In this document: positions 9,300 to 18,581 of the stretch, one piece after another
Position numbering within the stretch: position 1 is the stretch's first letter
Layout of the letters: the number at the start of each line of letters is the position of its first letter
Source: Pleurotus djamor
Lineage: Eukaryota > Basidiomycota > Agaricomycetes > Agaricales > Pleurotaceae
Direction: 5' to 3'
Length of the DNA: 18,717 nucleotides
NCBI GenBank assembly: GCA_029747585.1
Contig: JAPEVF010000876.1
Location: forward strand, 1 to 18,717
The notes under the pieces: generated by a model
What the model saw: the letters and a program-made list of their open reading frames with translations, nothing else
Databases searched by the model: none
Told to the model about the DNA's origin: nothing
Program-made: the position numbers and the translations under genes

Positions 9300-10192
9300 A
9301 ATTTGATTGTCTATTGTCGCTTCTTAAGGGTCTGGGCTATTTTCAGTTGATGGCAACTCACTGTGAAGACTTCAATAAGGCGCGTTCCAAGATTACGTCT
9401 GGGTGTTCAGTCATAGCAAGAAGGGGTGGTTTTTGAGCGGTTTCCATCCAAGTTGGTAGCGGACGCCTTTGGTAGTCTGACGTCGTAACAAGATTCTTTG
9501 AGATACGGGCTATACAGTACGTTTTCTCTCCTAACATTCTATGATGTGAGGTTTAGGGCCCAGGGTGAAAAATAAGAGAGACTGTGCCGTTATGGTACCT
9601 GAAGGCGCTTTTACGTTATTGGTTTTCGGTGGGTTCAGAAGTTCGTAGTTGAGCTGTGTACTCGAGGTGACGTGGGTGTAGGTCTAGAAGATGTCAAGTT
9701 ACCGCCCAGTTTTGACTTTATTATGGGAACGTACAAGGCCTTTTAACCCTGATCTTGAGGACCGGCGTTGCGGGATCGTTTACCCATATGGTGTTCAATT
9801 TAATGACTTAATCGGGGTTCTCAATACGGAGTCATTACATAGAACTCCGTCAAGACATCGATCTTTTTGAGAGTAAGACGTACTTGTAGGCGTTCCATGC
9901 GACTGCCTCCAGCAGGAACGGTCCTTCATAGTGAACTTTGTTGGCTAGGTTGCTTTACTCCGCTCGGTAGAGTGATGAAAAGTATGTTTGTTCTCATCAG
10001 TCTAAGAGATTGGGACGATGGTCGGGTGTATTGATGGATGACTCTTGGTTTTGTTGCTCCTTAAGTCGTAGCTGGCTGAAGGAACGATTATGTTGTCACT
10101 ATGATAAGAAACTCAATGGTAATGGATGAAATTGAATGTATTCGTGTGTGTAAGATACTTTCATGCGAACGATTCTAGTGGCGTTTCTATTG
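9300..10192. other. 893-bp gene-poor interval
   Basis: No open frame of coding quality on either strand. Features seen: a 7-bp perfect inverted repeat (ACGGAGT at 9826-9832, ACTCCGT at 9844-9850) and a short minus-strand frame near 9940-9870 reading NKVHYEGPFLLEAV. That frame is too short and too broken to assign. It may hold the 3' flank of the Spt5-like gene and decayed repeat sequence. Confidence 0.4.
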
Positions 10193-12133
10193 TCAATACA
10201 CCCCCCTCTCCCATTCGATAAATTCGCCTGAGTAGCACAGCGCCGCAATATCAAAGTAGGCCCAGCAGTCGTGAGGTAGATGTAACAAGCGGTGTCTGGG
10301 TCCCAATGGGTACACACACGCGCTGATGCTTCCATATTGTCCAATATGGTTCCGGTTCCCGTTCAGATCTGGTCCTATTATGACGACACGTGCAGGGACT
10401 TTGAATAGATGTGGTTCCTGGAGGGGTTCCAAGTATTTTAACTGGAAGGAACGATTTGTATCGTCATTGACGCGGACGTTGACTGAACTTTCCGCGTCCT
10501 CGATTTGTCGGTCGATTACCACTGATCCTTTCATACCTTCGTATTTTCCTTTATGGAACGCGGGTCTTTGGATGATACCGTTGCTCTCTATTGCAATGGT
10601 GTTTGAAATCACAACCGTGACCTTATGGTTGACTCGTACGTTGAGCAACCAATGGTCTGCAATTAGTCATTTGGTTAGCGCAGACCTGAGAAGTCTTTGC
10701 AGAAGTGCGTACGTTGTTCCGTGTCGTCGACGGGGTCCCAAATAGTAGATAATCTATTAGGGAGGGTGATGAAGTCTCTATTTGGTGTGGATGATCGAGG
10801 AAAATGTGGAGGCCGGTTTGGTGGATGGAGAAGGGTTGACGGAAGGCGGACAGCTGTCGGGACAGCTAGGCCTGTACTGTTGAACAGGATTAATCGTTCT
10901 AAATTCTCTTCTCTTTTCACGCTGTTACTTACTGTAGTTCACGTATCTCATTGACCCTGAACATTGAAGGATGCCGTGATATGCTGTTGCCAATGTTAAC
11001 ATGGAATACCAGGCCTGGTTCGGCATGATGTTGACTGCTTGATATTGGAGTGTCAGTGTATGCGTGACCAACAATGTATCCAGTGCGTCCTTTCCAATGA
11101 TGATTTCCTATAACAAGCACTTCAATTCCTTTGAACCTTTCTGGTGATGTTCGGGAAATCGACTTTTCGGAATGTCTCAAGGATGTGATCGTTAGTGTGT
11201 TTGGCGCCGTGTTATGGACGATATAGTCTGTTTTTAGTGAAGTCTGTATGGGAGTCAGCGCCGTCAAGTGAGGTATATGATGATCCATACCACTCTTCGT
11301 TGATCCATGATGAATACGTCTACTTCCCATACATTGTTACTGATCACGTAACCAGACGCGCCTTGATTTTCGCCAACGAGGACGTCGATATAGTCGCCGA
11401 TTTTGAAGTATCGCGTTACTTGCCACACCATGACTTCTATGACTAGGGTACTCTCGGTGATGGGCTCTATGACTACGTGAGTTTCGTTAGAGAAACGCAT
11501 CAATACACCCTTGAGTCCCTTGAACGGTCCAGTTGTGACGGTAACTAATTGGCCGGGAACAAGGATCGGGCCTGCATCAAGATGTTCCACAGGGACTTCA
11601 CAGTTTTCTAAACCTGTATCTGGGTTTAGTCGTAAAAGGATACTACGATCAATTGTGTCTTCTATTGTTCCCCGGAGGCCAGCAAATATCCCAGTGACGA
11701 TCAGGACTGGTTCTCCTCTCCGGAAAGAGATGACGTGTTTACGGTGATTTATGATTGCGTTTGTGAAGCGTTTTGCAATGGCAAGATGTTCGGTCGTTGT
11801 CACTGAGGTCCCATCAGACTGATTGTTAGATTCAAGGGATAATGGTAGACGGAATAGAGGAGAAGATGAGAAGTCGTTTAGTTCCGCTATGGTCGGATTG
11901 ACTGAGGAGGCTTGGAGACGATAAAGAGGAATTCGTTTTATTTCGAGGCCGTATATGAATCGTCCAGGTACAGTCGCGGGAGCTACGTTCATAAGTGGTT
12001 CTCCTTCAATTTGGTCCGTGCCCTTGTAGACCAATGTTGGGTTCATCGCATTATCTTTATCGCGGAACACACGAAAAATTTCAGCTGATCGTGACGAGGT
12101 CTTGTTGACAAAAACTAGTTTGCGTGATTTCCC

Positions 12134-12136
12134 TCA
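12134..12136 (-). other. in-frame TGA in the Spt5-like gene
   Basis: Codon ~232 of the reconstructed protein. The frame is the same and clearly coding on both sides (FVRIRT before, GKSRKLVFVNKTS after, a KOW-like segment). No phase-neutral intron with usable splice sites removes it. Either a nonsense mutation or a sequence error. Confidence 0.75.
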
Positions 12137-12526
12137 AGTACGAATCCTGACAAAAGAGGATGGCTTGATGACCACGGTGGGTGCGGCGTATAGTAGATTG
12201 ACTCGGTCATCGATACCAACGATTCGGATGAGTGCGTTCGCTTGGGTGTACCGCAGAAAGACTGTGCTGAGACCTTCCAATGCTGTTACACACGCAGTGT
12301 ATGGTCCCTCGATGTATATGATACCTGGTATATGGTGACGTTGGAAGACACTGAGTATTTTTATGTTTCGTTCGAAGACACGGTTCATGACTAGGCAGAC
12401 CGTTTCAACTTCGGTTCCACGCTACGCGCATGAGCCTACTTGACGCAAACAAGGGAGCATGAACCAGACTTACTTTCACCGCAACGCTCCATAAGTCTGG
12501 GTCTGTGATAGATGGTATTAGACAGA

Positions 12527-12527
12527 N
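12527..12527. other. ambiguous base next to a T6 run that breaks a frame
   Basis: Exon 3 of the Spt5-like gene is 279 nt with this base counted, but the flanking intron phases require a length of 3n+2; omitting the N gives 278 and a continuous frame (WEEK-ICLIPSITDPDLW). The N is therefore best explained as a spurious insertion at a homopolymer. Confidence 0.75.
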
Positions 12528-12778
12528 TTTTTTCTTCCCATGTGCCGTCCGTGTTCTCATCCGCAGCGATGTCTTCCGTTTGTTGGTTCTCTCTCCCATG
12601 CTCAGCTTGATAGCGCGCCTTTATGGCCATGGCTTCCGCAAGTCGCGCGTCATGTTCTCGTAACCGGTCACCCAAGGATGATATTGTTGATTCTAGACGT
12701 TCTGGGATGCTATCTGGTCTCTGGTCATGGACTCCGGTATCATCGAGAAAGTCTGTACACTAAATAAATATTATGATC

Positions 12779-12800
12779 TACGCCAACGTGTCTTGGCGTA
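12779..12800. repeat. 8-bp inverted repeat covering an intron 5' splice site
   Basis: TACGCCAA (12779-12786) and TTGGCGTA (12793-12800) form a perfect 8-bp stem with a 6-nt loop. It lies at the 5' end of the 49-nt intron 2 (12753-12801) of the Spt5-like gene, so the GTACGC donor is inside the potential hairpin of the pre-mRNA. Confidence 0.7.
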
Positions 12801-13004
12801 CCTGTGTCATCTAGATTGTCTATTTCTGAATCATCATCTTCGGACGGGTCAACAGCAGCTTCAATATCTAGGTAGTTTTTCACCTTTCCATGCACCCTCG
12901 TATTAGACAATGTTGAATTGATGTCAAGTGGGGCTCACATGCTGGTAATTTCGATATCTACGGGTTTCAACAGTTTCGGCGTACATGTCTAAGCAACTCT
13001 ATGA

Positions 13005-13779
13005 CGGTGCGGAAGCAAAAAAGCAACCTTGTTGCTTGACGGCTCGTCCCGGCCATATGCCGGTCAGGGACTCGGACTTTTCCGTTCGGGAGATGCCGAG
13101 TCCCTGTTCTACCTTACATGGCAATTGGCGCTCGATACTATTTCGGAATTTTGTTCTTCTCGCCACCAACAACTGCAAGCAGAATACGCGTTCCTCAATC
13201 GCCTCGCAGTAGCATTTTCGACCACAGGCTCTCCGCAAAACGCCACTGCTCTGGTCCTTGGTACGTGACGCGCATCTGCGGCTTATTGTCGCTTCTGACG
13301 ATGCTGCGCCCGTAGTTCACCGACTGCCGCGGCCACTTTTTTCGGTCTCCTTAACTCAGGTGTACGACTGTTGACAGGACTGACGTGTGTTTCTTCGTAT
13401 GGGCTCGGTGAGTGTCAATTACATGAGTGTAGTGATGCCGAAACTGATGTGTTCACTGCGATTTTTCATTTGTTCAGCTTCCGTCCTTATCGTGGTGTGA
13501 GAGGGGCGATGGTTGAAGGGTTGAAGGAGCACACCATTATTGGAGGCGGTATTGATCTGGCGTTTTTGCTGTGTCGCACTGTTGGATCAACTCAATGCGA
13601 CACGCTTGGTAAGTGGCAGTATCATTTGGTTTATTTTGTCATGACAAACTTGATCGGTCTGTGTATCAGCTTCACGAATGTCGTGCAAAACATTCTCCAC
13701 TCTTTCTACTTGCGATACTCTGCCTGGCTATATGATGGATCTATACACTGCTTACCAAGCTCAAGAAGACGGACTGTAG
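13005..13779 (+). CDS. unknown multi-exon protein upstream of the Helitron
   Basis: Not recognised. The first coding stretch (about 13005-13259) reads LLLDGSSRPYAGQGLGLFRS ... YLTWQLALDTISEFCSSRH and ends near NATALVL at a GTACGT donor. Further exons are a short one ending at 13407 (CFFVWAR frame, GTGAGT donor), 13478-13608 (FRPYRGVRGAMVEGLKEH ... IIGGGIDLAFLLCRTV) and 13670-13779 (ASRMSCKTFSTLSTCDTLPG ... AYQAQEDGL, TAG). The last two introns (13408-13477, 70 nt; 13609-13669, 61 nt) have strong signals and agreeing phases. The join between the first stretch and the short exon, and the start codon, are unresolved. It is transcribed away from the Spt5-like gene and ends 176 bp before the Helitron ATG. 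It might be an upstream Helitron-encoded gene, a captured host fragment or an independent gene. Confidence 0.5.
13021..13106 (+). repeat. cluster of three hairpins
   Basis: Three perfect inverted repeats in 86 bp: AAGCAAC/GTTGCTT (13021-13037, 3-nt loop), CCGGC/GCCGG (13049-13063, 5-nt loop) and CAGGGACTCGG/CCGAGTCCCTG (13065-13106, 20-nt loop). They sit 35 bp from the Spt5-like start codon and inside the first open frame of the divergent gene. No CTRR tetranucleotide follows at the distance expected of a Helitron 3' end. Confidence 0.7.
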
Positions 13780-13954
13780 ATTCTCGGTGAATTTTGCTTC
13801 GCTCCACGCCAAACGTTGCTGACCATGAATTCGGAAATAGATCACGCAGCACTTGTCGTTTCATCTTTTCTATGGATAATGCATCTATGTAGTTTATCCC
13901 TTGCTTCGCAGTGTCTGTGTCTTGCCTGTCGTTTTCGTGTCCGCTCAAATCCAA
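13780..13954. other. leader of the Helitron gene, with a competing minus-strand frame
   Basis: Short spacer between the unknown gene and the Helitron ATG. The Helitron frame is open back to a TAA at 13877-13879. On the minus strand a frame from 13954 downward also has coding character (GINYIDALSIEKMKRQVLRD). The 5' end of the Helitron was not located. Confidence 0.3.
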
Positions 13955-16900
13955 ATGGTTAAATTGACCTTGGTTGTTCTTGTAACGGGAGACGTGTTAG
14001 TTTGGACTCAACTGTATATAATCCGTGAATCATTTCGTGTCTCAGTACTTTGTTGTGTGCTCCTTGTGACTCTTGTGAAGTTTTTGCGCAAGTCCATGTC
14101 TGCGTACATTCACAATCTCCTGGTCTCTTTCCGCTTCGATCTCTCTGTCTCTCGGTCGACACTACCATGTCGCATTGCCCGAATCTCCCAACCACGACTC
14201 AAACCGGGTGATTCAGACTATGCGAGTGTCACCATCCCGACAGATCGTGGACCGTTTACCGCAAACATCTCTTTCCTTGTGGTTGATGAGGCGGATACTG
14301 TTGTTGTTCTTGGCGTTGACTGGATGGCGGCGTTCATTGGTGTTTTGTCTTCAAGAAGTTTACCAGGTAATTACCATCATGACGACAAGCTGCCTTTCCA
14401 TACTGATGGATTACCAGATCTCTCCATTAACAGTACCAAAGGAGTTGCCGCGGATTCCGACGCGTTGACCGTCAATTCCGACGTGTCCTTGCTCCAGGAT
14501 ATTCTACGACGTGACACGGATCACCTGGCGATGTCATTGAACGACCCTGATTCGCTACTCTATGCGTTCCATGGTAATGGGATCGTGCTGCATACGCACA
14601 TGCTCTACCATGGTATCAGGGACCTTCCAGAAGGGGTCCAAGCAAGTCAAGAGAAGCTTGTGCACCATTTGTTGTCTGCCGCTTGTATGGTTGATACCAC
14701 AAATTCCGAACGACACTCTGCTTGTGAACGGTTTTCGCGTACTTTCCACAATTCCCTCCATATGTCATACCACGCGTATAGCATATTTCTTCGACGCGAG
14801 GACATCCCGATCATCGATCTCCGCATTGCTTGGCGAGGAGTTTATGGAGGAGCAAACATATGGAGACACGAGTACAATGATCTCTTGCGTATGTTGCATA
14901 CTCAGCGTGATAAACTCGTCAAAGCTTTTTCGAACTTATATCCTCTCAAGGACATGATCCATCTGGCATATTATTCCAAGAAGGATATTCTATCTGCCAT
15001 GGTGGCCATGCATGGAATTACCTCTCCTTGTTCCTCGACTCGCCAACAAAACCAACGTTTGCTCATAGAGCATATCATCATGGGTGAATGTTTCAACGGA
15101 CCCCAATCACCTCTTGGATGTGCCGCCGCTTTACACGGCCTTACGCATGTTGGTGTCACCGAAGAACGCGAAGGCTTGGATCCATCCGGGCACGCTGACG
15201 CCTTACTGGATGACCCAAATCTTCTCAAGCTAGAGATGTTCAAGATTTTACTCTCTGCTCTCAAGCATACAGACCTTGGGCTCCTTCGTGACGCCTTGGG
15301 GATGTCATGCTCTCCTGAATTAACCGGGAAAGCTCTCTCAGCCTCGATTGCTGATCAAATTTCGCAACTAGACAATGCCACTCCTACATTTGTGCCGTTG
15401 GCCAGTCCTTACCATTGTACCTCATCCCCCGTTGAACCTAGGCCATGGCCTGTGTTACTGGAGCAAGAAGCCAAGGACAATCTTATCTCGAATTTTCTTG
15501 ATGAAACGTCCACAAGTACACTGTCAAGTGCTGTATGCGGGGTATGTGCTGAGCATGTACGAAGGACAGCTTTGATGCGAACGCGATCGGATCAGTTGCC
15601 TTTACATCTCCTTTCCGGTTACGGACACAATTATGGAACTGCTTTGCCTTCTCGTATGTCGTTCCCGAGGACGATTAAGGACGGTTTATTGTCTTCGTAT
15701 CTCATCGATCCCTTAGCAGTTCATGAAGGGTCCGCTGATACACTGGACTCTATTTTTGTCGATGTTTGCATGTCATGTCACTCGACTCTATCAAAGGGGA
15801 AATTACCTGCGTGTGCTTTGGCGAACGGCACTTTTGTTGGTGATGTCCCTGCCGAACTGTCGAATTTATCTGTCGTTGAAGAAGCTATGGTCGCGTTATG
15901 TCGCACGAAGTGTATGGTAGTCCAACTTCGTGAAATTGACGCGAGCCGGTCGAGTCCAATCAACCAGAAAGCCATCAAGGGAAACATCGTTGTTTACCCA
16001 CAAGATGCAAGCAGTATCGCCAAGATTCTTCCTCCGTCTCTTGCTGAAATGGCATCCTTTATATGTGTCATGTTTGTGGGAGCAATGGGTCCGTCAGATG
16101 AGACATTGTTGCGAAGTGCTCCTCTGGCAGTCCGAGGTGATAAAGTTTTCAAAGCGCTTCGATGGTTAAAGATGAACAATCTCTTATACCAGCACATTGA
16201 GATTGACCTTTCAATTATCCGCGAAGTCAGCCGACTTGGATATATACCTTTCCATGTACAACGCATTGAAATTTCGCCGGCTGCGTCCAGGTCGTTATCT
16301 GCTTCCGATAGTTCTCGGGAACCGGATGAAGATCGTCCTCAATCAACTGAAGAGATTCCTTTCGACAGTGTTCTCATTGCTGGGCTCGATCCCGTTGCCG
16401 CTCCGAACGTTATACGTGCAGCTGCATTGAAACATTTGAAGGATAACCAAGGCAATTTCCTTCGTATCCCTTACGGTCATACGCCAGTCAACAGTTTTGA
16501 CAACCCTTCCATGTTTCCAATGATGTTCCCTTCATTGTTCCCTTTCGGAGTGGGTGGATTCGAAGACAAAACTAGATCTACCACATTAAGCATGAAGACT
16601 CATGTCAAGCATCTATTGAATCTTTTTGATAGACGCTTCCAGGAGCACCATGTTTTCATGTTTTCTGCCTTCAACATTCTACAACGACGCGAAAGTCTTC
16701 TGCGCATCAGTCTGAGAACAAAGCAGGCATCGTTCCAAGACATTGCCGCACAGTTGACTTCTATTTCATCTGACATCGTCCATGAGATTTACGAGCGATT
16801 GCAGGCTGGAGGGTCTTTTGTGCCTGCAAATGACCAGGAGTCGCGAGTATACAAGCTGATGCAGGAGGTTAATGCAGTCAATAGAGGCGTACCGGGTATG

Positions 16901-18569
16901 TCCGTTTGACTTTGCCTTGGTTTTTACTGTCTAACTAATTCATAAACGTGTTCAAGGCTCGCCTTCAGGAAAGATTGTGATGAGAAACGAAATTCGGGCA
17001 TTGATGCTGGAGAAGGGGATGCCCAGTTTTTTTGTCACTCTCAATCCTGCCGACGTTTATAACCCTATCGTCAAGTTCCTTTCTGGGGCCCAAATCGACA
17101 TTGATCACATGTCAACTTCCGAAATTCCATCGTACTGGACCCAGGCACTCCTCATTGCCAAAAATCCTTGCCTCGGCGCCAGATTCTTTGACTTGTACAT
17201 GAAAGCGTTCATCCGCTGCTTACTGGGTTATCGTTCCGATGGATATGACCGTCATAGTGTTGGAGGTGTCTTGGGCTTCACTAACGCGTACTATGGTTGC
17301 GTTGAGACGCAAGGTCGCGGTACACTTCATTGTCATATGCTGGTGTGGCTTGACGGTGCGTTGAACCCCGATCAAATCAAAGATAAACTCCTTTCTGACG
17401 AAGCTTTTGCCTCGAATTTCCTCAGATATCTTGAGGACATCATCCATAACAACACCCCGAGTCCTCCTGAAGTAGCCGTTCCCTCGGACAATGTACATCC
17501 GTCGGCGCTTCGAACGGTTTATCCTAGACTTTCATCATGTCCAAGTTCGCGTATAAAAGATTTTCATAACGTCGTGAAGGTCTGCCAACATCATAAACAC
17601 TCTCATACGTGCTATAAATATTGTGTTGGCTCTGTCCGTGATTGTCGGTTCGGTCTTGGTGTTGAACGAGAAAGGGCCCATTCATCAATCGATGAGGATG
17701 GAGTTGTTCTCTTACGATGTCAGGAGGGATTGGTAAACGACTACAATCCAACCATTCTTGAAGCAACTAGATGCAACATGGATATCAAATTCGTTGGGTC
17801 TGGTGCAGCTGCAAAAGCAACTCTGTATTACATCACGGATTACATCACAAAGTCAGAGGAAAAAAGCTATACTTCTTACGCTGCATTGGAACTTGCCGTG
17901 CGCCGAATAGAGGAGTACTGTGACAGTGATATGGACATGCACACCAAATCGAAGAAATTATTGCAAAGGTGTGCGAGTTCTATGATTTCGCGACAAGAGT
18001 TATCTGCGCCGTTTGTGGCCGCCCATCTTCTTGGTCTGGACGATCACTACACAAGCCATCAGTTCAAGAATCTTTATTGGACAACTTTCGAACGATTCGT
18101 GGACCATGCTCTAGCAAGATCACATGAAATGGATGAGAACGATTTTCTCGAGAATGAAACTTTAGAGTTGGCGTTTGATGTCGCGGACGATGGTGTCTTG
18201 ACACCAATCACTGCTCAAGTCGAAGATTACATCCATCGTTCTCCCACGTTGCAGGACTTCTCTGTGTGGGACATGATGGCACAATTACGCAAGCAGCGTA
18301 TTCAGGATCCTCTTTCTCGAAAGCTCCATCGGTTTGTCTCAGGACATCGCGACCAAAAAAGTCATGCTTTTGTGGTCCTTTCTCGTCCCAGAGTTCCGGT
18401 TCCCATGGGACCTGGCCTCCCAAGAAGGGACAGGCAGGCAACAGCGGAACGTCATGCTAAAATATCGCTCATCTTGTTCAAGCCGTGGCGGGTGGCATCT
18501 GACCTCAAGCTCATCTCGGAATCTTGGCTGGACGCTTACGATGCGTTTCTTCGTACTATACCTCGGNAN
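13955..18569 (+). CDS. Helitron Rep (helicase-like transposase), 3' truncated
   Basis: Two exons, 13955-16895 and 16957 to about 18569, joined by a 61-nt intron (GTATGT donor, CTAACTAAT branch, TTCAAG acceptor, phase 1). About 1,517 residues remain. ATG 13955 is the first in the open frame; N-terminal exons may be missing. Residues ~90-130 hold a stretch like the second half of a retropepsin fold (TVVVLGVDWMAAF). Residues ~525-670 match the DUF6570 pattern: CGVCAEH, CMSCHSTLSKGKLPACALAN, then VGDVPAELSNLSVVEEAM. The Helitron N-terminal domain follows (SMFPMMFPSLFPFGVGGFED). Motif 1 is FFVTLNPADVYNP (17028-17066). The HUH pair is in GRGTLHCHMLVWL (histidines at 17328 and 17334). Motif 3 is YYITDYITK with tyrosines at 17826, 17829 and 17841. 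Rep nicks and joins single strands in rolling-circle transposition. The Pif1-type helicase that should follow is absent because the frame runs into rRNA sequence. Confidence 0.93.
16896..16956 (+). other. intron in the Helitron Rep gene
   Basis: 61 nt with GTATGT donor and TTCAAG acceptor. Splicing joins ...NRGVPG to SPSGKIVMRNEIRALM, a continuous and typical Helitron sequence. Without splicing the first exon hits TGA after GMSV. Confidence 0.9.
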
Positions 18570-18581
18570 TGCGTCTAGTNN
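18567..18581. other. ambiguous junction between Helitron and rRNA
   Basis: Four ambiguous bases (18567, 18569, 18580, 18581) in 15 positions mark the switch from the Helitron frame (ends ...YDAFLRTIPR) to rRNA. Such clustering is typical of a low-quality read end or a chimeric join. Confidence 0.8.

Larger units (their letters stand above)
10193..12986 (-). pseudogene. Spt5-like NGN/KOW protein gene, interrupted
   Basis: Seven exons on the minus strand: 12986-12939, 12883-12802, 12752-12474, 12421-11291, 11243-10933, 10876-10713, 10656-10193. The six introns are 47-56 nt and phases fit throughout, giving about 825 codons. The N-terminus is acidic (NYLDIEAAVDPSEDDDSEID). An NGN-like domain follows (DPDLWSVAVK...GTEVETVCLVMNRVF...HHIPGIIYIEG). 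Then come KOW-like units: FRRGEPVLIVTGIFAGLRG, LVPGQLVTVTTGPFKGLKG, FKIGDYIDVLVGENQGASG, GIEVLVIGNHHWKGRTG and a C-terminal ARVVIIGPDLNGNRNHIG. Spt5 is the conserved elongation factor that binds RNA polymerase II; divergent Spt5-like paralogues are numerous in Agaricomycetes and their role is unknown. Two lesions: an in-frame TGA at 12134-12136, just after the NGN domain, and an ambiguous base at 12527 that adds one nucleotide to exon 3. The latter is probably a base-call error. If the TGA is also an error the gene could be intact. Confidence 0.8.

Noticed and set aside
9870..9945. Minus-strand NKVHYEGPFLLEAV resembling the 'xYEGPF' stretch of Gypsy integrase C-termini
   Set aside because: Too short, followed by a stop, and no reverse transcriptase, RNase H or integrase core anywhere in the window.
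10326..10745. Plus-strand 139-codon open frame
   Set aside because: Antisense to supported exons 6 and 7 of the Spt5-like gene; no splice or motif support.
11195..11747. Plus-strand open frames of 78-83 codons
   Set aside because: Shadows of the KOW exons on the opposite strand.
13065..13115. Possible Helitron 3' terminal hairpin
   Set aside because: No CTRR end after the stem and it lies upstream of the Rep gene in the same orientation, which is the wrong place for the 3' end of this copy.
15000..15260. Minus-strand frames inside the Helitron gene
   Set aside because: Antisense to a long, motif-bearing plus-strand frame.
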